Source: Paraherbaspirillum soli (GTDB taxonomy: Bacteria; Pseudomonadota; Gammaproteobacteria; Burkholderiales; Burkholderiaceae_D). From it: 64,000 nt of DNA. Location of the stretch: positions 62,001-126,000 of the forward strand of contig NZ_JBHSMT010000013.1 in the NCBI RefSeq assembly GCF_042654985.1, written 5' to 3'. Shown in pieces: positions 24,600-32,583 of this stretch (position 1 is the first letter of the stretch; each line of letters begins with the position of its first letter). The notes below the pieces were generated by a model, which worked only from the letters and a program-made list of their open reading frames with translations, had not been told where the DNA came from and ran no database searches. Position numbers and translations under genes: made by a program.

Positions 24600-25013
24600 T
24601 TAATGAGAGGCTGAAAACGGTTGAGGGCTTGCGACATCAACCATGCCTTTGAGTTTTTGACTCGCATGAAAGGTGACCACACGGCGTGCGGTGATGGGAA
24701 TTTCTTCTCCGGTTTTTGGATTGCGGCCCGGACGTTGCGGTTTGTCGCGCAACTGGAAATTGCCGAATCCCGACAATTTGACCGATTCGCCACGCTCCAG
24801 CGCATTGCGGATTTCATCGAAAAACGTTTCGACCATATCCTTCGCTTCGCGCTTGTTGAGACCGACTTGTTCGAACAAAAGCTCGGCCAATTCAGCCTTG
24901 GTCAAGGTCGGCAAATTCTTTTCCGCCTGCGAGCGAGCTTGCGCCTCCTGCATTGCGCGAATCAGCTCGGCATCCAGTACGGATTCAAATTCAACTGTTT
25001 GCATATCGTTCAT
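24600..25013 (-). CDS. ihfA: Integration host factor alpha subunit (N-terminally extended)
   Basis: The DNA-bending alpha subunit of IHF. The canonical domain TLTKAELAELLFEQVGLNKREAKDMV begins only at about residue 37 and runs through the DNA-intercalating arm RPGRNPKTGEEIPITARRVVTF. The 137-residue length is longer than E. coli IhfA (99) because of an acidic N-terminal extension (residues 1-36, MNDMQTVEFESVLDAELIRAMQE). The frame is continuous and coding-like, so I keep the long form; the ATG at 25004 is an alternative. No clear ribosome site is seen before either. It follows pheT, as in many proteobacteria. Confidence 0.88.
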   Translation of the reverse strand: MNDMQTVEFESVLDAELIRAMQEAQARSQAEKNLPTLTKAELAELLFEQVGLNKREAKDMVETFFDEIRNALERGESVKLSGFGNFQLRDKPQRPGRNPKTGEEIPITARRVVTFHASQKLKGMVDVASPQPFSASH

Positions 25014-25055
25014 TCTGTGGTGTTCAACCTGTCTTTTTGGGTTTCGCGGCGCCAA

Positions 25056-25199
25056 TCATGCTGGTTTGGCTGCAGGCTTCATATTTACTCTGGCTGACAC
25101 ATTGTTCAGCACGGCTTCAACCACTTTTGGCTTATTGCCAATTGATGCGTCAACTTTGTAGCAGCTGCGTGCCACTTTCATGGCACGCTGTTTGAGCAT
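25056..25199 (-). CDS. Possible 47-residue ORF between pheT and ihfA
   Basis: A 47-codon frame (MLKQRAMKVARSCYKVDASI...KPAAKPA) fills most of the 207-bp gap between the pheT stop and the ihfA start. It is basic and alanine/valine/lysine-rich with a KPAAKPA tail like histone-type tails. There is no Shine-Dalgarno site and I do not recognise it. It may be a chance frame. Confidence 0.25.
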   Translation of the reverse strand: MLKQRAMKVARSCYKVDASIGNKPKVVEAVLNNVSARVNMKPAAKPA

Positions 25200-25220
25200 T
25201 TTTTGACTGTTTTGAGTTAC

Positions 25221-27647
25221 TCAAGCACGTAATTTGGCACCTGGCAATTTGCTGACGGCGGTGATCAAAGCAGCCATTGCGGCTTCCACGGTGTCGTCTT
25301 GCAGGGTGTTTTCAGTATCTTGCAAGGTAAAACGGAAAGCAAGACTTTTTTCGTCGTTTTCCAAGCCCTTGCCATGATATTCATCAAATAAAACAATGGC
25401 TTGCAGAATCCGGCAGGCTGGATTTGCTTGCTGTTCGGCAGCAAAAACATCGAGTAAATCCTGTGCCAAAACACCGTGTTTGACGACTACGGCAAGGTCC
25501 CGCACTACCGCCGGGAACTTGGAAATCTCGACGTACGCCGGCAATTGCCGTTGCTGCAATGCCTCGGCATCGACTTCAAACAATACCGGCGCCAACGGCA
25601 GGTCGTATTTCTGCTGCAAACGCGGGTGCAATTCGCCGATAAAGCCAAGCACCTGGTCGCCCAGCAGCACTTGTGCCGAGCGGCCCGGATGCAATGCCGG
25701 ATGCTCCACTTTGGCGAAGCGCAAGGACGCTGGCGCAAACAACGCTTCCAGATCGGCTTTGACATCGAAGAAATCGACTGTGCGGCTCGCTTGCCCCCAT
25801 TGCTCATCGGCCTGCGGGCCGTAGGCCAGTGCGGCAACCCGCTTCGGTTGCGAGAAGCCAGCCACCGACAGCGGCCCGTCCTGCACCTGCTGATCGCGCG
25901 AATATACGGTGCCGGTTTCAAAAATACGGACCCGGCTGGCTTTGCGGTTCAGGTTGTATTTGACGTTGGCGACCAGGCTGGCGATCAGCGAGGAGCGCAT
26001 CACGCTCATCTGGCTGGCGATCGGATTGAGCAATTTGATCGGCTGCAGATTGGCGGCGAAGTCGGCTTCCCAGGCTTCTTCGACGAAGCTGAAATTGATC
26101 ACTTCCTGATAATCCAGATCTGCCAGTTGGCGCCGGATGGTGAACAGCGAACGGCTGTTTTCGGGAACCATGAACATCGCGTTCGGCGCCACCGGCGGCA
26201 AGGCCGGAATGTTTTCGAAACCGTAGACCCGGGCGATTTCCTCGATCAGGTCTTCTTCGATTTCGATATCGAAACGGTAGGACGGCGGCGTCACGGTGAA
26301 CACGCCGTCCCCTTGCACAAACGCCAAGCCAAGCCGCGTGAAAATATCCGCAATCTGGCCGTCGGACAAGGGCACGCCGATCACCTTGATCGCACGCGCG
26401 GTACGCACGCGCACCGGCGTCCGTTGCGGCAGGTTGACGCTTTGATCGTCGATCGGACCGACCTTGGTCTCTGCGGTACCGCAGATTTCAATCAGCAATG
26501 CAGTAATCCGCTCGAGGTGCTCGACCGTGGTAGCAAAGTCGACGCCACGCTCATAACGATGCGCAGCATCGGTTGAGAAGTTGAAACGACGGCCGCGACC
26601 CTGGATCGCTTGCGGCCACCAGAAAGCGGATTCCAGATAAATGTTTTGCGTCTCCAGCGATACCGCGGTGGCGTCGCCGCCCATGATGCCGGCCAGCGAT
26701 TCGATCTGATGATCGTCGGCGATCACACCGATCCAGTCGTCGACTTCAACCGTGTTGCCGTTCAATAGTTTCAGCGATTCGCCTGCTTTGCCCCAGCGCA
26801 CCTCAAGGCCGCCGTGGATCTTGTCCAGATCGAACACATGGCTCGGCCGGCCCAGTTCCAGCATCACGTAATTGGAAATATCGACCAAGGCCGAAATCGG
26901 CCGCTGGCCGCTGCGCTCCAGGCGCTGCTTCATCCAATGCGGAGTCGGCGCCTTGGCGTTCAAGCCGCGAATCACGCGACCGGAAAAGCGGCCGCACAAA
27001 TCGGGCGCTGAAATCTTGACCGGCAATGTCTCATCCGTGCTCGTGCCGACGGCCTGGAACACCGGCTGCTTCAATGGCGTACCGGTCAGCGCAGAGACTT
27101 CGCGGGCGACACCCAGCACCGACAAGCAATCGGCTTTGTTCGGGGTCAGCTTGATCGTGAACTTAAGGTCGTTCAGCTCGTAATAATCACGGAAATTGCG
27201 GCCCACAGGCGCATCGTGCGGCAATTCCAGCAAGCCGCCGTGGTCCTCCGACAGCTTGAGTTCGCGCGCGGAGCACAACATCCCTTGCGACTCGACGCCG
27301 CGCAACTGGCCGAGCTTGATTTCGAACGGCTGGCCGTCGGCGCCCGGCGGCAGCACCGCACCGACCATCGCGCATGGCACTTTGAGGCCGGGCCGAACGT
27401 TGGGCGCGCCGCAGACGATATTCAACGTGGTGCCGGTACCGACATCCACCTGACACACGTTCAGGCGATCGGCGTTCGGATGTTTTGCGGTCTCCAGTAC
27501 CAGCCCGACCACGATATTGGTAAAGGGCGGCGCGACCGGCTCGACCTCTTCCACTTCGAGGCCGGACATTGTCAGCAAATGGGACAGTTCGTCCGAAGTC
27601 ATCTTCGGATCGACCATGGTACGCAGCCAGCTTTCAGAGAATTGCAT
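25221..27647 (-). CDS. pheT: Phenylalanyl-tRNA synthetase beta subunit
   Basis: An 808-residue subunit that forms the alpha2-beta2 enzyme charging tRNA-Phe. It has an N-terminal tRNA-binding OB domain (about 40-150, KHPNADRLNVCQVDVG), B3/B4 editing domain (about 210-390), B5 domain, the catalytic-like core and the C-terminal ferredoxin-fold anticodon-binding domain (about 715-808, EISKFPAVVRDLAVVV). The start MQFSESWLRTMV is the family N-terminus. It lies 108 bp downstream of pheS in the translation block. Confidence 0.97.
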   Translation of the reverse strand: MQFSESWLRTMVDPKMTSDELSHLLTMSGLEVEEVEPVAPPFTNIVVGLVLETAKHPNADRLNVCQVDVGTGTTLNIVCGAPNVRPGLKVPCAMVGAVLPPGADGQPFEIKLGQLRGVESQGMLCSARELKLSEDHGGLLELPHDAPVGRNFRDYYELNDLKFTIKLTPNKADCLSVLGVAREVSALTGTPLKQPVFQAVGTSTDETLPVKISAPDLCGRFSGRVIRGLNAKAPTPHWMKQRLERSGQRPISALVDISNYVMLELGRPSHVFDLDKIHGGLEVRWGKAGESLKLLNGNTVEVDDWIGVIADDHQIESLAGIMGGDATAVSLETQNIYLESAFWWPQAIQGRGRRFNFSTDAAHRYERGVDFATTVEHLERITALLIEICGTAETKVGPIDDQSVNLPQRTPVRVRTARAIKVIGVPLSDGQIADIFTRLGLAFVQGDGVFTVTPPSYRFDIEIEEDLIEEIARVYGFENIPALPPVAPNAMFMVPENSRSLFTIRRQLADLDYQEVINFSFVEEAWEADFAANLQPIKLLNPIASQMSVMRSSLIASLVANVKYNLNRKASRVRIFETGTVYSRDQQVQDGPLSVAGFSQPKRVAALAYGPQADEQWGQASRTVDFFDVKADLEALFAPASLRFAKVEHPALHPGRSAQVLLGDQVLGFIGELHPRLQQKYDLPLAPVLFEVDAEALQQRQLPAYVEISKFPAVVRDLAVVVKHGVLAQDLLDVFAAEQQANPACRILQAIVLFDEYHGKGLENDEKSLAFRFTLQDTENTLQDDTVEAAMAALITAVSKLPGAKLRA

Positions 27648-27755
27648 AGGTAAAACCTTCAAAAACCTTTAGTCACAGAAGCAGGGAACGCCGGATTGTG
27701 TGCCGTGTTGCGGCTTTATTTCAAAACAATCCCAGCGTCTTCGGCGAACAGCTTT

Positions 27756-28772
27756 TTAGTTAAATTGTTTCAAGAAACGCAGATCGCCTTCATAGAACAG
27801 GCGCAGATCGTTGATGCCATAGCGCAGCATCGTCAGACGCTCGATGCCGGAGCCGAACGCAAAGCCGATGAACTCTTCGGGATCCAGTCCCATGTTGCGC
27901 ACCACGTTCGGGTGCACCTGACCGGCGCCGGACACCTCTAGCCAACGACCTTTCAGCGGCCCGCTGCCGAAGGCGATATCGATCTCGGCCGAAGGTTCGG
28001 TAAATGGGAAGTACGATGGCCGGAAACGCACCTGCAAGTCATCGGTTTCAAAGAACGCCTTGACGAAATTCAGGTACACGCCCTTGAGGTCGGCAAAGCT
28101 GATGTCTTCAGCAATCCACAGGCCTTCGACCTGATGGAACATCGGCGAATGCGTGGCATCGCTATCGACCCGGTAAGTACGGCCTGGCGCGATCACCTTG
28201 ATCGGCGGCTTGTTCATGCGCGCATAACGTACCTGCATCGGGCTGGTATGGGTGCGCAGCAGCAGCGGCTTGCCGTCGCTGTCGTTGCCTTCGATATAGA
28301 AGGTGTCCTGCATCGAACGCGCCGGGTGATTTTCCGGGCTGTTCAATGCGGTAAAGTTGGTCCAGTCGGTTTCGATTTCGGGGCCGTCGGCCACATCGAA
28401 ACCGATCGAACGGAAAATCTCTTCGATGCGCTGCCACGAACGCATAACCGGATGAATCCCGCCGACGCCGCGACCGCGGCCCGGCAGCGTCACGTCGATC
28501 GCTTCGGCATTCAGACGTGCTTGCATCTGCGCATTTGCCAACGCATCACGGCGGGCATTGAGCGCGGCTTCGATCTGCTCTTTGGCGTGGTTGATGACCG
28601 CACCCTGGACTTTGCGCTCTTCCGGCGCCAGCTTGCCCAGCCCTTTCATCTGCTCGGTGATCTGGCCAGTCTTGCCCAGATATTTGGCTTTGGCGTTTTC
28701 CAAAGCGGCAGCATCTACGGCGGCAGCAAAATCGGTTTGGGCTTGCGTTACGAGTTGTTCTAGGGAATTCAT
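27756..28772 (-). CDS. pheS: Phenylalanyl-tRNA synthetase alpha subunit
   Basis: A 338-residue catalytic subunit of PheRS. An N-terminal coiled coil (about 1-90) is followed by the class II core, with motif 2 around HSPMFHQVEGLWI and motif 3 in GFAFGSGIERLTMLRYGI. AGGAAA eight bases upstream supports the start. It is separated from rplT by 181 bp holding a 9-bp-stem hairpin. No phenylalanine-rich leader peptide is seen there, unlike E. coli pheM. Confidence 0.97.
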   Translation of the reverse strand: MNSLEQLVTQAQTDFAAAVDAAALENAKAKYLGKTGQITEQMKGLGKLAPEERKVQGAVINHAKEQIEAALNARRDALANAQMQARLNAEAIDVTLPGRGRGVGGIHPVMRSWQRIEEIFRSIGFDVADGPEIETDWTNFTALNSPENHPARSMQDTFYIEGNDSDGKPLLLRTHTSPMQVRYARMNKPPIKVIAPGRTYRVDSDATHSPMFHQVEGLWIAEDISFADLKGVYLNFVKAFFETDDLQVRFRPSYFPFTEPSAEIDIAFGSGPLKGRWLEVSGAGQVHPNVVRNMGLDPEEFIGFAFGSGIERLTMLRYGINDLRLFYEGDLRFLKQFN

Positions 28773-28865
28773 GCAGTGTTTCCTGCCTCACAGTGAAGCT
28801 GAAAAGGGCGCTAAGTGGCCGTATATTGCAATTAAAAGCGCTATTAAGCGGCGGTTGAATGCATA

Positions 28866-28898
28866 AGCGGGGCATAAGGTGTTGACCTCTGCCCCGCT
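28866..28898 (-). terminator. Hairpin between rplT and pheS
   Basis: AGCGGGGCA pairs perfectly with TGCCCCGCT and encloses AGGT/ACCT around a GTTG loop. It lies in the rplT-pheS gap. No T-tract follows, so it may be an RNA-processing or stability element rather than a simple terminator. Confidence 0.4.
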
Positions 28899-28953
28899 GG
28901 AGATTGCTGCGCCGCCTGATTGCGCGGCAGCGTCAGCAAAACTACGTCATCAC

Positions 28954-29313
28954 TTACGCAGCGATGTTGGCCTTCACTTGATTGACAATCGCGGCAAATG
29001 CCGGCTTGTCCATCACTGCCATATCGGCCAGAACCTTACGGTCCAGTTCGATCGAAGCACGTTTCAGACCATTCATGAATACGCTGTAGGTAACGCCATG
29101 CTCACGCGAAGCGGCGTTGATACGAGCGATCCACAATGCACGGAATACGCGCTTCTTGTTACGACGATCGCGGTACGCGTATTGACCAGCGCGCATGACT
29201 GCTTGCTTGGCGATACGGTAGACTTTGCTGCGGCGACCGCGGTAACCCTTGGCAAGGGCGAGAACTTTTTTATGACGGGCACGAGCTGTAACCCCACGTT
29301 TTACTCTAGGCAT
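28954..29313 (-). CDS. rplT: 50S ribosomal protein L20
   Basis: A 119-residue, very basic ribosomal protein needed early in 50S assembly. The N-terminus MPRVKRGVTARARHKKVL and the internal YRDRRNKKRVFRALWI are diagnostic. AAGGAG precedes the start. It lies 23 bp after rpmI. L20 also represses translation of rpmI-rplT in several bacteria. Confidence 0.98.
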   Translation of the reverse strand: MPRVKRGVTARARHKKVLALAKGYRGRRSKVYRIAKQAVMRAGQYAYRDRRNKKRVFRALWIARINAASREHGVTYSVFMNGLKRASIELDRKVLADMAVMDKPAFAAIVNQVKANIAA

Positions 29314-29336
29314 AATAACTCCTTAATAGTGTGAGG

Positions 29337-29534
29337 TTAAGCGGTTGGCAACATGCGAGTCACGGAAGCCATGTTTGTTTCATGGACACCGACGGAACCG
29401 CGCAATTGACGTTTGTTTTTGGTAGTTTTCTTGGTCAGGATGTGGCGTTTGAACGCTTGACCGCGTTTAACAGTACCACCTGGACGCACACGAAAGCGCT
29501 TTTTGGCGCTGCTTTTCGTCTTCATTTTTGGCAT
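29337..29534 (-). CDS. rpmI: 50S ribosomal protein L35
   Basis: A 65-residue basic protein (MPKMKTKSSAKKRFRVRPGG), the usual L35 length. The frame is open upstream, but the start at 29534 fits both the family and an AAGGA ribosome site. That site lies inside a small hairpin (29543-29558). Confidence 0.97.
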   Translation of the reverse strand: MPKMKTKSSAKKRFRVRPGGTVKRGQAFKRHILTKKTTKNKRQLRGSVGVHETNMASVTRMLPTA

Positions 29535-29542
29535 GACACTAT

Positions 29543-29558
29543 CTGTCCTTAGGGACAG
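29543..29558 (-). promoter_or_regulatory. Hairpin covering the rpmI ribosome-binding site
   Basis: On the coding strand CTGTCC-CTAA-GGACAG forms a 6-bp stem whose loop and 3' arm contain the AAGGA Shine-Dalgarno sequence, 10 bases before the rpmI ATG. It could mask the site and is a candidate for control by L20; this is inferred. Confidence 0.4.
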
Positions 29559-29738
29559 CTCCTTTTTTAACATGATTGCAGGTGGCAACAGTTCGTTACG
29601 CTTGGATGCCTGCTCTCACTTGTTTAAACCCAGCTGCATCATTTCCACAGCCAGATTTGGCAGCAGAGTTTAGCCTGCTGCTTTTGAGCGATTAAGCACT
29701 TAAACCACTCAAAATTTTTAATCAGTTGGGAACAAAGA

Positions 29739-29761
29739 AAACCGCCACGCTTCGGCGGTTT
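29739..29761 (-). terminator. Terminator or attenuator after infC
   Basis: AAACCGCC pairs perfectly with GGCGGTTT around a 7-base loop. On the minus strand it is followed by TCTTTG after the TTT. It sits 25 bases after the infC stop and before rpmI, so it can end or attenuate the thrS-infC transcript. Confidence 0.65.
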
Positions 29762-29785
29762 ATAAGCTCGATTCCACAGCCGTGA

Positions 29786-30307
29786 TTACTTTTTCTTTTT
29801 AGGCCCAATGATCATGATCATTTGGCGCCCTTCCATCTTCGGCCACTGCTCGACCTGTCCATACGGTTCCAGATCTTGCTTCAGACGTTCCAGCATCCGC
29901 ATACCGATGTCCTGGTGCGCCATTTCACGACCGCGGAAACGCAGCGTGATTTTGGTCTTGTCGCCATCTTCCAGGAACTTGGTCAGATTGCGCAGCTTGA
30001 TGTTGTAGTCGCCATCATCGGTACCTGGGCGGAATTTGACTTCCTTCACCAGGATGACCTTCTGCTTCAACTTCGCCTCGTGCGCCTTCTTTTGTTCCTG
30101 GTACTTGAACTTGCCATAGTCCATCAAGCGGGCTACTGGCGGCTGCGCCGTCGGTGCGATTTCAACCAGATCAACGTTTGCCTCTTCCGCCAGGCGGAAG
30201 GCCTCAGCCAAAGAAACGATGCCGAGGGCTTCGTTCTCGACACCGGTTAGGCGCAACTCAGGCGCAGTAATTTCGCCGTTGATGCGATGTGACTTGTCCG
30301 TAGCTAT
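29786..30307 (-). CDS. infC: Translation initiation factor IF-3 (probable AUA start)
   Basis: IF-3 binds the 30S subunit and checks initiator tRNA and start codon. The family N-terminus ATDKSHRINGEITAPELRL is encoded upstream of any ATG or GTG. The only suitable initiator is ATA at 30307, with AAAGGA placed seven bases before it, giving 173 residues, a normal IF-3 length. E. coli infC uses AUU, and IF-3 discriminates against such codons to limit its own synthesis; an AUA start would serve the same feedback. The C-terminus ends in GPKKKK. It lies 61 bp after thrS. Confidence 0.92.
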   Translation of the reverse strand: MATDKSHRINGEITAPELRLTGVENEALGIVSLAEAFRLAEEANVDLVEIAPTAQPPVARLMDYGKFKYQEQKKAHEAKLKQKVILVKEVKFRPGTDDGDYNIKLRNLTKFLEDGDKTKITLRFRGREMAHQDIGMRMLERLKQDLEPYGQVEQWPKMEGRQMIMIIGPKKKK

Positions 30308-30368
30308 TGTAGTTTCCTTTAAAAATCAAATAATTAAGCCGTGCTCTTTGCGCTACAGGTTACCCCGT

Positions 30369-32276
30369 TCAGGCTTTGGTATCGACCTCGTTCTTGAGGC
30401 GCTCCACCAGCACGTCGATCGGCATGACACCTAAATCAACGTTGCCCCGCGCACGCACGGCCACTGTGTTTGCATCCCGCTCTTTATCACCAACAACCAG
30501 TATATAAGGCGGTTTCTGCAAAGAATGCTGCCGTATTTTATAGGTAATCTTCTCATTACGCAAATCGGTCTCGACTCTAAAGCCTTGTTTCTTCAGAGTT
30601 TGCGCAACATTCTGCACATATTCCGATTGCGCATCGGAAATATTCAAAACAACGATCTGCACCGGGGCCAGCCATAGCGGCAACGCGCCGGCATGATTCT
30701 CGATCAGGATGCCGATAAAACGCTCGAGCGAACCGACAATCGCCCGGTGCAACATGACCGGCACTTTGCGGCCATTGTCTTCGGTGACATATTCTGAACC
30801 AAGGCGGCCCGGCATTGAAAAGTCGACCTGCATGGTGCCGCATTGCCATGAGCGGCCGATCGAGTCTTTCAGATGGTATTCAATCTTCGGACCGTAGAAC
30901 GCGCCCTCGCCCGGCAATTCTTCCCACTCGGTGCCGGAGGCCCGGATCGCTTCGCGCAGCGCAATTTCGGCCTTATCCCAGACCTCATCGTCGCCCACCC
31001 GCTTGTCCGGCCGCAAGGCCAACTTGACCGCCACTTCGGTAAAGCCGAAATCGGTATACACCTGACGCACCACTTTATCGAATGCCGCAACCTCTTCCTG
31101 GATTTGCTCTTCGGTGCAGAAAATGTGGCCGTCATCCTGGGTAAAACCGCGCACCCGCATCATGCCGTGCAAGGCGCCGGACGATTCGTTGCGATGGCAT
31201 TGGCCGAACTCGCCGTAGCGCAACGGCAGGTCGCGATAGCTATGCAAGCCGGAATTGAAAATCTGGATATGCCCTGGGCAGTTCATCGGCTTCAGCGCAT
31301 AGCTGCGATTTTCCGATTCTGTGGTGAACATATTGTCGCGATAGTTATCCCAGTGACCGGTCTTCTCCCACAGCGAACGATCGAGAATCTGCGGCGCCTT
31401 GACTTCCTGATAACCATTATCCTGATAGACGCGACGCATGAATTGCTCGACTTGTTGCCAGACAGTCCAGCCTTTCGGATGCCAGAAAATCAAACCCGGC
31501 GCTTCGTCCTGGAAATGAAACAGGTCGAGCGCGCGTCCCAGTTTGCGGTGATCGCGCTTTTCGGCCTCTTCCAGCATGTGCAAATAGGCTTCCTGCTCTT
31601 CTTTCTTGGCCCAGGCAGTGCCATACACGCGTTGCAACATTTCATTTTTGGAATCGCCGCGCCAGTATGCGCCGGCCAGCTTCATTAACTTGAATACCTT
31701 CAGCTTGCCGGTCGACGGCACGTGCGGACCGCGGCACAGGTCGGTGAAATTACCTTCTGTATACAGGGACACGTCCTGGTCCTGCGGGATCGACTCGATA
31801 ATTTCAGCTTTATAGGCTTCGCCGATGGATTTGAAATAGGCGACCGCTTCGTCGCGCGGCAATACTTTGCGCGTCACCGGCTCGTCCTTTTTCGCCAGTT
31901 CAGCCATCTTCTTTTCAATTGCGACCAAGTCGTCCGGGGTGAATGGCCGCTTGTACGAGAAATCGTAGAAAAAGCCATTGTCGATCACCGGTCCGATGGT
32001 GACTTGCGCATCCGGGAACAGCTCTTTGACCGCGTATGCCAGCAAGTGGGCGGTCGAATGGCGAATCACTTCCAGGCCATCGGCATCCTTGTCAGTCACA
32101 ATCGCCAGCTCGATATCGCGATCGATCAGGTAAGAAGTATCCACCAACTTGCCGTCGACTTTGCCGGCCAACGCCGCCTTGGCCAGACCGGCGCCGATAT
32201 TGGCGGCCACCTGGGCGACTGTCAGCGGCGCCTCGAATTGACGCTGCGAACCATCGGGAAGTTTGACTGAAATCAT
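30369..32276 (-). CDS. thrS: Threonyl-tRNA synthetase
   Basis: A 635-residue class II synthetase. It has an N-terminal TGS domain (about 1-60), the editing domain with HSTAHLLAYAVKELFPDAQVTIGP (HxxxH metal-type motif), the catalytic core with the zinc-binding Cys in MNCPGHIQIF, motif 2 FGQCHRNESSGALHGMMRVRGFTQDD and motif 3 HRAIVGSLERFIGILIE, and the C-terminal anticodon-binding domain. The start MISVKLPDG is the family N-terminus. The upstream Thr-rich leader peptide and terminator hairpin suggest control by threonyl-tRNA charging. Confidence 0.97.
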   Translation of the reverse strand: MISVKLPDGSQRQFEAPLTVAQVAANIGAGLAKAALAGKVDGKLVDTSYLIDRDIELAIVTDKDADGLEVIRHSTAHLLAYAVKELFPDAQVTIGPVIDNGFFYDFSYKRPFTPDDLVAIEKKMAELAKKDEPVTRKVLPRDEAVAYFKSIGEAYKAEIIESIPQDQDVSLYTEGNFTDLCRGPHVPSTGKLKVFKLMKLAGAYWRGDSKNEMLQRVYGTAWAKKEEQEAYLHMLEEAEKRDHRKLGRALDLFHFQDEAPGLIFWHPKGWTVWQQVEQFMRRVYQDNGYQEVKAPQILDRSLWEKTGHWDNYRDNMFTTESENRSYALKPMNCPGHIQIFNSGLHSYRDLPLRYGEFGQCHRNESSGALHGMMRVRGFTQDDGHIFCTEEQIQEEVAAFDKVVRQVYTDFGFTEVAVKLALRPDKRVGDDEVWDKAEIALREAIRASGTEWEELPGEGAFYGPKIEYHLKDSIGRSWQCGTMQVDFSMPGRLGSEYVTEDNGRKVPVMLHRAIVGSLERFIGILIENHAGALPLWLAPVQIVVLNISDAQSEYVQNVAQTLKKQGFRVETDLRNEKITYKIRQHSLQKPPYILVVGDKERDANTVAVRARGNVDLGVMPIDVLVERLKNEVDTKA

Positions 32277-32355
32277 TTTGAACTCCATAGCGGCCGTCGC
32301 CATCAGTTGAGCGACGCCAGATTAAATTGAACAATTCTTTACAAAAACGCGGACG

Positions 32356-32384
32356 AAAAAAAACGCGAACCAGCCGCGCTTTTT
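32356..32384 (-). terminator. Terminator hairpin in the thrS leader (putative attenuator)
   Basis: On the coding strand AAAAAGCGCG pairs with CGCGTTTTTT (one G-U pair) around a 7-base loop, followed by two more T's. It lies 80 bp before the thrS start and 27 bp after the Thr-rich leader stop. That placement fits a transcription attenuator. The segment GTTCGCG (32364-32370) of this hairpin is complementary to CGCGAAC in the leader frame (32439-32445), a possible competing pairing. Confidence 0.65.
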
Positions 32385-32410
32385 CAACATCCATAGGAAA
32401 AAGACCTCGA

Positions 32411-32452
32411 CTAGTGTCGCTCGCAAATTGTGGTGGTAGTTCGCGGTGTCAT
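32411..32452 (-). CDS. Thr-rich leader peptide of thrS
   Basis: A 13-codon frame MTPRTTTTICERH with five threonines, four of them consecutive (ACT ACC ACC ACA). AAAGG lies about 10 bases before the ATG. It is followed by the terminator hairpin and then thrS, the classic arrangement for ribosome-mediated attenuation: stalling at Thr codons when charged tRNA-Thr is scarce would favour read-through. It is too short to be a functional protein. The call rests on composition and position. Confidence 0.6.
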   Translation of the reverse strand: MTPRTTTTICERH

Positions 32453-32583
32453 AACCAGGATGCCTTTCTCGCTCTTACAGATGTCGTTTTCCGTTTGGGT
32501 TGACATACCGATGCCGACAGTCAACCAGAAGCTGCCGATAATACCAGAAAATTTAATCGGGATGGCATGGCCGGCATCGCGAT

